Shown one piece after another: positions 14,425 through 22,400 of a stretch of 43,125 nt of DNA. The translations under genes were made by a program, and so were the position numbers. The notes under the pieces are model-generated. The model searched no databases. It was not told where the DNA came from and saw only the letters and a list, made by a program, of their open reading frames with translations. The number at the start of each line of letters is the position of its first letter. Within the stretch, counting starts at the first letter, position 1. This DNA comes from a virus, in the IMG/VR virus record IMGVR_UViG_3300044712_001935, positions 1 through 43,125 of that record. The stretch is one strand, 5' to 3'.

Positions 14425-15256
14425 AGAGCACCGCCCAAACCGTGGTGCCGCCATAGCTCGGGGACGGCGCGCGGCCCGTGGTGTAGAAATTCCGGGAGGT
14501 CCCCGACCAATCGGCAGCAGTGATCTGGCTGGCGGCCGCGATGTCGGCATTGAAATAGTTGGCCAATCCCTTGAAGGGCGCCATCTCGCCCGGGCCCCAA
14601 CAGCGCACGGGGTAGAGATAGACATCGGTCATGTAGGTGGCCGTGCCCGTGGGCGGCGTGCAGCAGTTGTGGGCTGCATAGATGGCGGGGATTGTCCCCG
14701 CAAAGGGGATGTATTGAGAGTATTTCCCGCTGGGATAGCCCAGCCCCATCATCACGCCGAGATTCGTATCGGCTCCCGTACCATCGTGGGATCGCTCGAT
14801 CATGACCAGGGTGTAGTAGCTGGTGCTGTCCCAAAGGAGGGCAGTTAGCCGGGAACTGGTTCCGCTGAAATAGGAGGTGGATGCAGCGGCGTTCCCAGAC
14901 CCGGGTCCGATGATCTGCCGAGCGCCAACCTGCCCTGTCAGGGTTCCAGTTCCGTTGGTGCCGGTGCCCACCGTGATCCACATCACAGGGACGGAAACCG
15001 CGGAGGAACACCCATACTCGATCTTCAGAAACACGGGCTTGGTGGCCTGGAGCGTGTCGTTCATGCGCCAGATTTCGTAGCCCGCGGCCGTGTTGATCGC
15101 GGCCGGCTTGACCACGGTGGTCCAGTTGATCTGGCCAGTGTCGGAAGCCTGCACCCAGCCAATGGAGGCCATGGCAGCCGAGATGGCGCTGCCCCAGGTG
15201 CGGAAGGTGGCGTCGCTGGTCATGTCTGGCGCGGTGGACATCGGGACTGTGGACAT
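14417..15256 (-). CDS. Distal tail/fibre protein (279 aa)
   Basis: The protein begins MSTVPMSTAPDMTSDATFRTWGSAISAAMASIGWVQASD and is dominated by beta-rich, Gly/Ser/Thr/Tyr-rich sequence (YPVRCWGPGEMAPFKGLANYFNADIA). It shares design with the 324-aa and 385-aa proteins at 20259 and 21243: a short N-terminal helix with T/S-rich start, then a beta-rich body. All three are probably virion components near the baseplate or fibres. There are no clear receptor-binding motifs. Confidence 0.6.
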   Translation of the reverse strand: MSTVPMSTAPDMTSDATFRTWGSAISAAMASIGWVQASDTGQINWTTVVKPAAINTAAGYEIWRMNDTLQATKPVFLKIEYGCSSAVSVPVMWITVGTGTNGTGTLTGQVGARQIIGPGSGNAAASTSYFSGTSSRLTALLWDSTSYYTLVMIERSHDGTGADTNLGVMMGLGYPSGKYSQYIPFAGTIPAIYAAHNCCTPPTGTATYMTDVYLYPVRCWGPGEMAPFKGLANYFNADIAAASQITAADWSGTSRNFYTTGRAPSPSYGGTTVWAVLYE

Positions 15257-17817
15257 TAGGCCTCCTCAATTCGATGGGTGAGGGTCACGGTGACAGGCCC
15301 CGTGGCCCCCTTATTCGTCACCCGCAGATACCCGACATCGGCCGGCGCGGTGTCCATGTTTTGGAACTCCGCTTGCGCAAGATCGAAGGCCAAATGGGTG
15401 GCATCGGTGATGACTTCAAGGAAGCAATCGGCAGGATTGGCTGGGCGTACCCCCTCGGACCTGCCTGCGTCTGCCGTGCGCAGGGCTGCGGTCGAGTAGA
15501 GCCTCACCCGCGCGGCCTTGTCGGTGGTCAGGTTGTAGAGCTTGGCGGTCTTGCAGATGGAGATATCAATGTCGGCCGAGGTGCCTGTGGCGAGTGAGGC
15601 AGAGGTCCAGGAGCTGGTGGACCGGGACACGAGGCCCGAGGCTCCATCTGCACCCTTCTGGGCCATCAGGTTCCAATAGGTTGGAGAGGTATCCGGGGGG
15701 TGCCCTGTCCCTGCAAGGATGCAAACGTAGGAAGACCCGTTGTGGGAGACCGTATCGTCCACCACGTAGGCATGGGCCGAATCGAATGCACCATGCCAGG
15801 TGTACCCTCGGCCCGCTGGCCCAGTGACGCTTGTGCCCGTGGCGCCGGGGGCTCCCTGCTCGCCAGCTCCGCTCGATCTGGTGGTCGAAGCACCTGCTGT
15901 GATGAACCAGACCCTGCCGTTCAAGGCCTGGTCCGCAGGCACGGTGTCGAGCACCCCACGCAGGATCCCGGAGAACGAGAAAGTGCCGTCTCCATTATCC
16001 GTGCAAGTCGTCCAACCGACGATCTCACCAGTGGAGGGGAACCAGGCCAGGTTGGCACCCTGGTTCAGTCCATCAGCATTGGTGGATAGAGCCACCAGGC
16101 TGGCGAGGTCCGAGCCCCCACCCAGCACGAACCCCACGGGATCCAGCGCCGCCGTCCTGGAGGAGTAAGCTGCGGTCAGAAGACCGGTGGGCGTCATCCC
16201 ACCCAGCATGCCGGTAAGCAGGTAGCCAGACCCTTCGTTGGTCCAGATCTCGGCCCCGATGGTGATCTGGTCCGCGCGCGCGCCCATGGCCAGCACGTAC
16301 CTGGCCTCTCCGGTCACCCAGTGCGGCGCCTCCATCATGGCCTGGGCGGTACAGGGAAGGGCGGCGGTCACGGGATCAACCCATCCCCCGGGCGCCGGGG
16401 GTGCATAGGCCTGCACGCCGACAGCGAATACATCCTGGGCAAACTCAACCGTGATCTTCCCAGCGCCCAGGGTCCCATAGCGGATGTTCGTCACACGGCA
16501 GACCAGGCCGCTCCAGCCATGCGCCGCGAAGGTCAGCTTGAACGGGGAGCCCGGGCGGAGCTGCCAGGCCTTCCGGTTCAACTGGAGCGTCCCCTTGGCC
16601 AAGGGTGATGCGAGCACGCGGATCTCCCTGGCCGCCACGTACTGTGCCAGGGCGGCTTTGGTGAGCCCCAGGAATTCGAGAATTGTGTCCCCTCCCTCGC
16701 CGCGCGCCCAATAATTCCCGGCATCCTGATCCTGCGCCGTGCGCACCGTGTAGGCCTGCGACCGATCCACATAGCGGATCACCACCCGGTTGAGCGTGTC
16801 CGGAGGCGCGGCCAGGGTGACCTCGGGCGCATCCAGGAAGTCGGGCTCGGAGAACTCGGGCAGGGTGGCTGGGTCGTAATCCGCACGAATGAGCTTGAGG
16901 GAGGTCAGGCCGGAGGAAGGGTCCGTATAAAGCACACCATCGATGTGCCGGAGAATTTCCCCCATCCAGGTGTCGGCAGCCTGGGCACGGTCCATCAGCA
17001 GCGAGATGCCGAAGCCCTCGCTGTAGAGTTTGTTGGCCGCGGACTGGAAGGTGGCTAGGTCCAGGGTCCCGATAGATTCGCCACAGCCTCCGGCCTCCCG
17101 GGGCTGGGTGAGGATGTACACCAGGCCGTAGGCCGGATTGGCATCGCCATCGATGTTCTTCTTGGTGGCGTCGAGGCCTGCGGCACAAGGACAGCAGCGC
17201 AGCACCCAGGCCCATTCTTTCGGGTAGTTGCTGGTGCCCAGGTAGAAGTCCTTGAGCACGGCGTAGCAGACTCCCCGCCAGGCGGGCGCAGGGGCTCCAA
17301 ATTTGGAGGCAAGGTATGGGTCCGGAGCCTGGGTCGCGCTGCCGAAATAGAACCGCAATACACCACCCAGGCCGCCCTCCTTCTCTTCGCCGCCAAAGAG
17401 TTCAGGAAGGCTGATGGTGATATCCGTGCCTGATTCGGAGAACAGGGTGGCGACGCTGGCTCCAGCATCCTTGAGGCTCTTATCACCCACAACGATGTCC
17501 ACCAGCTCATCGATCGGGCCCACCGTGAGGGCCTGCTGCATGCCCATGCGGTAGCGGTAGCCGATGGTGGTGCGGTGACCCGTCATGGCGTTGGAGACTC
17601 GCTTGATCGGCTCTGTGATGAGGGCGCCCCACCAGGTGATGTTCGGTCCCTTGCACTTGCAAGTTCCCAGCACCATGGGGATCGGGCGGCCCTCCTCTGC
17701 CGTAGGGACCTGGAATTCGCCCAGGGACGACGGCTCGGCATCCTTCGGCTTGGGCGCCAGCATCGCCGAAACGACGGTGGAGATAACCATCATGGCCAGA
17801 GCGACCCAGAACCCCAT
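15256..17817 (-). CDS. Tail tip / host-specificity protein with carbohydrate-binding domain
   Basis: The 853-aa protein starts MGFWVALAMMVISTVVSAMLAPKPKDAE (hydrophobic N terminus). It continues with blocks seen in GTA/lambda J-like tail tip proteins (AEEGRPIPMVLGTCKCKGPNITWWGALITEPIK, FYLGTSNYPKEWAWVLRC). Residues about 652-671 are collagen-like (GEQGAPGATG...GPAGRG), then a CBM5/12-like chitin-binding module (YTWHGAFDSAHAYVVDDTVSHNGSSYVC, about 672-724) and a beta-rich C-terminal domain. It would form the tip and bind the host surface sugar. It overlaps its neighbours by one to four bases. Confidence 0.82.
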   Translation of the reverse strand: MGFWVALAMMVISTVVSAMLAPKPKDAEPSSLGEFQVPTAEEGRPIPMVLGTCKCKGPNITWWGALITEPIKRVSNAMTGHRTTIGYRYRMGMQQALTVGPIDELVDIVVGDKSLKDAGASVATLFSESGTDITISLPELFGGEEKEGGLGGVLRFYFGSATQAPDPYLASKFGAPAPAWRGVCYAVLKDFYLGTSNYPKEWAWVLRCCPCAAGLDATKKNIDGDANPAYGLVYILTQPREAGGCGESIGTLDLATFQSAANKLYSEGFGISLLMDRAQAADTWMGEILRHIDGVLYTDPSSGLTSLKLIRADYDPATLPEFSEPDFLDAPEVTLAAPPDTLNRVVIRYVDRSQAYTVRTAQDQDAGNYWARGEGGDTILEFLGLTKAALAQYVAAREIRVLASPLAKGTLQLNRKAWQLRPGSPFKLTFAAHGWSGLVCRVTNIRYGTLGAGKITVEFAQDVFAVGVQAYAPPAPGGWVDPVTAALPCTAQAMMEAPHWVTGEARYVLAMGARADQITIGAEIWTNEGSGYLLTGMLGGMTPTGLLTAAYSSRTAALDPVGFVLGGGSDLASLVALSTNADGLNQGANLAWFPSTGEIVGWTTCTDNGDGTFSFSGILRGVLDTVPADQALNGRVWFITAGASTTRSSGAGEQGAPGATGTSVTGPAGRGYTWHGAFDSAHAYVVDDTVSHNGSSYVCILAGTGHPPDTSPTYWNLMAQKGADGASGLVSRSTSSWTSASLATGTSADIDISICKTAKLYNLTTDKAARVRLYSTAALRTADAGRSEGVRPANPADCFLEVITDATHLAFDLAQAEFQNMDTAPADVGYLRVTNKGATGPVTVTLTHRIEEA

Positions 17818-18608
17818 CAGATGCCTCCTGAGCCGAACGGCTGGCGAGTGGGGATGCGCTTGAATCCCAAGTGGTTGGGGAGGTTGTTATATCGATTGGT
17901 GCAGTCATCCTCGGTCCCCTGGCATCCCGGAAAGGCCGAAACCTCGGATCCCGCGGCCAGCGACGGAAGCGCGGACAAGAGCGTCAGCACCGCCCCCACA
18001 TGGCCTGTCACCGTCCGCTGATCTCCCCCGTATTCAATCCAGCCGCCCTTGAAGTGCCCATCAGTGAAGGCCGCGAAGGCGGATGAAGTGACCGTCAGGC
18101 CCGCCACGGCGGACAGGGTGGCAGGAACTCGCCAGGCGGATCGGTCGGGGCCGCAGCGGGCCGTGCCCCATCGGAGCGGGCACTGGCACTGGAAGGTCAG
18201 GGCCGGGATGGGTTGCTTCCAGATCGCCTGGCGCGGCGCGCAGATGAACTCGCAGGCCTCCTGGAGCTTCGCGCTCATGATCCGGCCCGTGAAGACGCAG
18301 GCCGTTTCCGTTTCGCCATCGTGGCCACACGTCACGATCAGGCTCACGGGGGTGGACGGCGGGCCCTCGCGGAAGAGCTGGGCGACCGGGTTGTCGAGTT
18401 CCAGGGTGACGGTCACGTTGCCACTCGAGGTCTCGCCGTTTTGATCCACCTCCGTCCGCAGAACCACGGCTGGCTCATAGATCTGGCCCTGGTAGAGGCG
18501 GGGCGTATCCCCACTCGTTTGGAGCCAGATGGTGGCTCCCAGGTTCCAGCGATAGAGCTCAAAGGGTTCGCCGCTGTAGTCGCTGCGCTCACGGGCGTCG
18601 AAGGTCAT
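17817..18608 (-). CDS. Tail protein, DUF2163 / BR0599-like
   Basis: The 263-aa protein starts MTFDARERSDYSGEPFELYRWNLGATIWLQTSGD and has the DUF2163/BR0599 features: an N-terminal DYSGEP-type block, a Cys-containing centre (FQCQCPLRWGTARCGPDRSAW) and C-terminal PGCQGTEDDCTNRYNNLPNHLGFKRIP. Cysteine positions are those used for an Fe-S cluster in related baseplate hub proteins, though this has to be shown. Genes around it match a GTA-like tail tip order. Confidence 0.82.
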   Translation of the reverse strand: MTFDARERSDYSGEPFELYRWNLGATIWLQTSGDTPRLYQGQIYEPAVVLRTEVDQNGETSSGNVTVTLELDNPVAQLFREGPPSTPVSLIVTCGHDGETETACVFTGRIMSAKLQEACEFICAPRQAIWKQPIPALTFQCQCPLRWGTARCGPDRSAWRVPATLSAVAGLTVTSSAFAAFTDGHFKGGWIEYGGDQRTVTGHVGAVLTLLSALPSLAAGSEVSAFPGCQGTEDDCTNRYNNLPNHLGFKRIPTRQPFGSGGI

Positions 18609-19207
18609 GGAGCCTCCTGGGGGATCTCGAGGCAGGAGATGCGGGCTTCGGCCACGCTTTCAGTGAGGTAGATGATCTCGGCCTCATCCGAGGCCAAGCG
18701 GCAGAGCAACAATTGGCTCACCAGGGTGGCGGAAGGAAGTGAGACCCCCAGGGGCGAGGACAGCGTAAGCGTCTCGGTGGTGGCTCCTTCGACGGCCGCC
18801 GTGATGGATCGGTAGATCCACGAAGACCCATTCAAGAAGGCCAGGTGCCGCCGCGCCTTCGAGGGATAGAGCAGCCGGGTGTAACCCATAGCCCGGGTGA
18901 CGATGCCTGGATCTGAGGCACCAACAGGCTGGGCCAGCAGGAGATCGCGGCGGCGGGAAGGCAGCCAGAAGGGAACAGCCCGACCTCGATGGGCATCCAG
19001 AAAGGATTCCATGGCTGCAATGGCCGCCCGATCGGGGCAGGTCCAGAGGACAGGGCGAGCCGTGGCGGGCGAGGGGCCCCTTGCGCGGATGCCACGGGCT
19101 CCCAGGCCTGGGTCGAAGCCAGCGAGAGACCGGTGGAGGGGGTCCTCTGCTGCCTCGCGGGCGTTGGGCGAGATCTCCAGCACGTCGAGGCCCAGATACT
19201 GGATCAT
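18605..19207 (-). CDS. Tail assembly/baseplate protein (200 aa)
   Basis: MIQYLGLDVLEISPNAREAAEDPL... contains the block VPFWLPSRRRDLLLAQPV and GYTRLLYPSKARRHLAFL, typical of small distal tail proteins next to DUF2163. It is coupled by four-base overlaps with both neighbours. The fold and exact role are unknown, but the module is conserved in siphophage tail tips. Confidence 0.65.
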   Translation of the reverse strand: MIQYLGLDVLEISPNAREAAEDPLHRSLAGFDPGLGARGIRARGPSPATARPVLWTCPDRAAIAAMESFLDAHRGRAVPFWLPSRRRDLLLAQPVGASDPGIVTRAMGYTRLLYPSKARRHLAFLNGSSWIYRSITAAVEGATTETLTLSSPLGVSLPSATLVSQLLLCRLASDEAEIIYLTESVAEARISCLEIPQEAP

Positions 19208-20262
19208 ACGGCCTCACAGGCGAAGGCGAAGGTGCTGGAGGTGAGCCAATTCGCGGGCCTTCCGAGAGCCTGATCCTCCGGGAACCGCGCCACGCGAAGG
19301 GGAACAATCCGGGCCCCGGGTGCCCATGCCTTCGTGGTTTCCGAGCCCAAACCGATGGATCCGGGCGCAATGCTTTCGACCCTGAAGGCCTCCCACACGG
19401 CAAAGCTGGACCAGATCATGATCAGCCCGCCCACCTCGAGGCTTCGGCGGTTGGCCGTATCGGCGGCCAGCATGGTTGCTCCAGGCGCCACGGCTGAAAG
19501 CAGCAGGGTCGTCTCGGGCCAGATAGGCACCGCCAGGCGCCGGTCCTGCCAGCCGTACAGAAGCGCCTCCAGGGTGGCAGTCTCCAATGGATCCGTGGTG
19601 AGCACCCGGAACGCGAGGGTATAGCGCGGCCGCAAGCGCAGGGAGCGCCGCTGTTCGGACCCGTCATAGCCCGGCATCAGCTCAGTGAGCCAGGAGAGTT
19701 GCTTCCGGTAAGGCTCGGACCAGTCTGGGCGGTAGGCGAACACGGTGATGCGAGAGCCAGACACGGCCAGATCCACTCCCAGAACACCCGTGAAGGTCCA
19801 GGAGATCAGGTTGGCCACGACAGCATCCCCGCCGGCGGCTAGTTTTACCGTGTAGGGCTGGGCCTGGTTGGGGTAGTAGACCATCACGCTGGGGCCCTGC
19901 AGAACGGCGCCACCAGGCCCAGAGATGGAAACACCCGTCAGTGGCTGTGATCGGCGCTTGAAGGTGCTCCAGACTTCGACAGGCCACATCTGGTCCGACA
20001 GGATGAAGCCCGCGTCCTTTTCCCGCGGGGTGACGATGACCCGCTCCCACAGGTCCACTCCAGGGCCAGGGCCAGGCCGACCGCCGGCTATGGCCGTAGC
20101 GAAGGAAATGCCACCATGCGGAGCAGCAGGGCCCTTCAGAAGAGATGATGGCAGCCACCCTCGGCGCGTGATATCCCATCGCCCATGCAGCCCCAGCGAA
20201 CCCGACTGGCCCGCGGCCATTCCAGTCTTCACCGTCTGGGACCTTCCAGCTACGTTCGTCAC
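19204..20262 (-). CDS. Tail protein (352 aa)
   Basis: MTNVAGRSQTVKTGMAAGQSGSLGLHGRWD... is beta-rich (VTPREKDAGFILSDQMWPVEVWSTFKRRSQPLTGVSISGPGG). A C-terminal part contains RPRYTLAFRVLTTDPLETATLEALLYGWQDRRLAVPIWPETT. The 200-aa neighbour carries a similar VPFWLPSRRRDLLLAQP block, so the two genes may be distantly related. Probably a distal tail or baseplate component. It overlaps the genes on both sides by four bases. Confidence 0.6.
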   Translation of the reverse strand: MTNVAGRSQTVKTGMAAGQSGSLGLHGRWDITRRGWLPSSLLKGPAAPHGGISFATAIAGGRPGPGPGVDLWERVIVTPREKDAGFILSDQMWPVEVWSTFKRRSQPLTGVSISGPGGAVLQGPSVMVYYPNQAQPYTVKLAAGGDAVVANLISWTFTGVLGVDLAVSGSRITVFAYRPDWSEPYRKQLSWLTELMPGYDGSEQRRSLRLRPRYTLAFRVLTTDPLETATLEALLYGWQDRRLAVPIWPETTLLLSAVAPGATMLAADTANRRSLEVGGLIMIWSSFAVWEAFRVESIAPGSIGLGSETTKAWAPGARIVPLRVARFPEDQALGRPANWLTSSTFAFACEAV

Positions 20263-21233
20263 GCCACCCTCACCAGACAGCTAGGGAAGACGCGCCACGT
20301 TTCAGCCCCGAGGGCCAGATCAGAGCCGATGGAAGCCCCGCCCACTTCTGAGATGGGGCAAAACCGCATAGACGGGATCTCTCCCAGGGCAGAGTAGCCC
20401 CCGGCATCTCGCGCACCATACAGCACGATCGGAAGAGTGATTGCCCGACCATCAAGGGTTCCGTGTAGGTTTCTGAAAGCGTAGACTCCCATCCTCGGCA
20501 TATCGGTTGGCGGGCTCTGAGCCCCTGCGAGTCCACTGGAGGCATACTTCCCGGTGTAGCCCGCGGCGGCGGTGGCGGTGAGTCCACCGCATAGCCACTT
20601 GCCCGTGAAAGCGTCAACGTCGGCCCTCACGAAACAGGCATGGCCTTGGGCACCACCTGTGAAGGATGAGGAAATAAAGGGCGGGTCGGCTTTATATAAA
20701 CCGCCATCCGAACTCGTGTTTGCGTAATAACCGGGTGTGCTGCCTGAGAAGTAGGCTCCACCGGTCCAACTGCCATACTTGATGAGTGACCCCCAAGCCA
20801 GATGACGGTAAACACCTGGGGTGCACTCGATGATGATTGTGATGTTGTCGAAGCCGTCATCAATGAATTGATAACTGGTGATGGCGCCAGATCCTGTGAC
20901 GGCAGCGACACCTACGGTTGAGCTGGTGCCGCTCTGAGTCGGACCACCAGGCTGATCCCTGAAGGCGGCGCCGGAGTTAAAACCCGATCCGAGATAGAGA
21001 TGTAGCGCATAACAGTAGTTGCCTGAATTCGAAAAGTTGGTGACCCAGGCACCCTCATTGAGCACCGTGGCCCTCAGATTGATGTAGATGCCCGCTTTGG
21101 AGAGATGCGCGCGCCAGCCCGACCCATCCACCTGGCTCATGTTGCTCGTCCAGCTGCGAGATACCAGCCAGGTCACCAGTTTCTGTAGCAGATCGATGTT
21201 GCTGATGGCGGAACCAGTCTGGATAACAGGCAT
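20259..21233 (-). CDS. Distal tail/fibre-like protein (324 aa)
   Basis: MPVIQTGSAISNIDLLQKLVTWLVSRSWTSNMSQVDGSGWRAHLSKAG begins with a short helical segment similar to the start of the 385-aa protein upstream (SDLLDKLNMFLLKG), then a Gly/Ser/Tyr-rich beta body (YCYALHLYLGSGFNSGAAFRDQPGG). It is one of three related tail genes. Likely a virion protein at the tail end; receptor binding is possible but not shown. Confidence 0.62.
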   Translation of the reverse strand: MPVIQTGSAISNIDLLQKLVTWLVSRSWTSNMSQVDGSGWRAHLSKAGIYINLRATVLNEGAWVTNFSNSGNYCYALHLYLGSGFNSGAAFRDQPGGPTQSGTSSTVGVAAVTGSGAITSYQFIDDGFDNITIIIECTPGVYRHLAWGSLIKYGSWTGGAYFSGSTPGYYANTSSDGGLYKADPPFISSSFTGGAQGHACFVRADVDAFTGKWLCGGLTATAAAGYTGKYASSGLAGAQSPPTDMPRMGVYAFRNLHGTLDGRAITLPIVLYGARDAGGYSALGEIPSMRFCPISEVGGASIGSDLALGAETWRVFPSCLVRVA

Positions 21234-21242
21234 GGTTGCTCC

Positions 21243-22400
21243 TCACGCCATCAAAATGGCGGCGTAACTCTTCGTGGTGGTGTAGCTGGTGTCCTGCAGT
21301 AGGAGGTAGGTGTCGCGGCCGAGGGTAACGGTATCTTCGGACCCCCGGCCCACGCCACTCACGGCTCGAAGACCAGCGAATTCGCCGTAGCAATTGGGCA
21401 CGGCATCGCACATGAAGACCGGAAAAGTCACCACGGTATCGTCCAAGCAGGGCTTCAGATTTGTGAACCCGTCTCCGAATGGCACGACCAGAGGTTCAGT
21501 GGCATAACCGGCGGATGTGGTGAATCCCACCCACGATCCGTCAGGTTTCCGCAATCTGATTTGGCAGAGGTTGTAATCGTTATAGTTGATATACCAGGAA
21601 CTCGGAGTTGGGCTCCAGTAGGCGTGGTGCTCGTTTCCTACGTAGCTGTACTTCCAATTGGCCGAGGTGGCGCCTGGCTCTGCCATCCAAGACATGGACC
21701 CCCCCACCACGAGCGGGTAGGCCCATTCTCCCGGTGTAGCATAGGCGTCCAAGAAACCCAGGTAGGCGTGCTCATAGACGGTGGTGATCTTGGCGACGAT
21801 GATGACCCGGCGACCGTCCGCAAAGAACCAATAGGGGATGCTCCCACCCCAGAGAGGCAGCACTGGGCGCGTGCAGGAGCCCGGTTGAGCCGTGAAAGCC
21901 AACCCAGGGTCGAAGCCTGTCGCACCCAGCAATCGCCAGTTGTAATACCCGGCCCCGACATCCGAGAAGGTCTTCGCACCGATGATGATCTGGTCCTGGT
22001 TCGAGTTGCCCGGGGCCTGCCAGATGTATTCGCTGCCGGCGCTGGTGCGCTTGGCGATATAGGGCGGGGTCATCACGAAGCTGATGGTGTCGCCAGCCGC
22101 CCAGGCGGTGCCGCCGGCGAGCACTGTGAAGGAGGCCTTGGCGTGGGTGAAGATGGCACCGACGCTACCGGAGCCCATGCTGCCGGTCACCGAGCCGACC
22201 ACGCCGAAGGCCGTGGGGCTCGTGAAGGTGGCCGTGATGGTCTCCTGGGAGCTGGTGGCCGATCCAATGATCCCCGTGATGGTGCCGTTGCCCGTGCCGG
22301 TGTAGACCGGCGGCAGTGCATGGCCTTTGAGCAGGAACATATTGAGCTTGTCCAACAGGTCGGAATGGCTGGCAGCGGTGCCGGTTTCCCAGGACATCAT
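21243..22400 (-). CDS. Distal tail/fibre-like protein (385 aa)
   Basis: Start at ATGATG, preceded by GGAGGG and overlapping the tape-measure stop; the second ATG (22397) is equally possible. The protein MSWETGTAASHSDLLDKLNMFLLKGHALPPVY is beta-rich with repeated Gly/Ser/Thr tracts (VVGSVTGSMGSGSVGAIFTHAKASFTVLAGG) and aromatic patches (WSPTPSSWYINYNDYNLCQIR). It shares its opening motif with the 324-aa protein, so the two are probably paralogues. Confidence 0.65.
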   Translation of the reverse strand: MMSWETGTAASHSDLLDKLNMFLLKGHALPPVYTGTGNGTITGIIGSATSSQETITATFTSPTAFGVVGSVTGSMGSGSVGAIFTHAKASFTVLAGGTAWAAGDTISFVMTPPYIAKRTSAGSEYIWQAPGNSNQDQIIIGAKTFSDVGAGYYNWRLLGATGFDPGLAFTAQPGSCTRPVLPLWGGSIPYWFFADGRRVIIVAKITTVYEHAYLGFLDAYATPGEWAYPLVVGGSMSWMAEPGATSANWKYSYVGNEHHAYWSPTPSSWYINYNDYNLCQIRLRKPDGSWVGFTTSAGYATEPLVVPFGDGFTNLKPCLDDTVVTFPVFMCDAVPNCYGEFAGLRAVSGVGRGSEDTVTLGRDTYLLLQDTSYTTTKSYAAILMA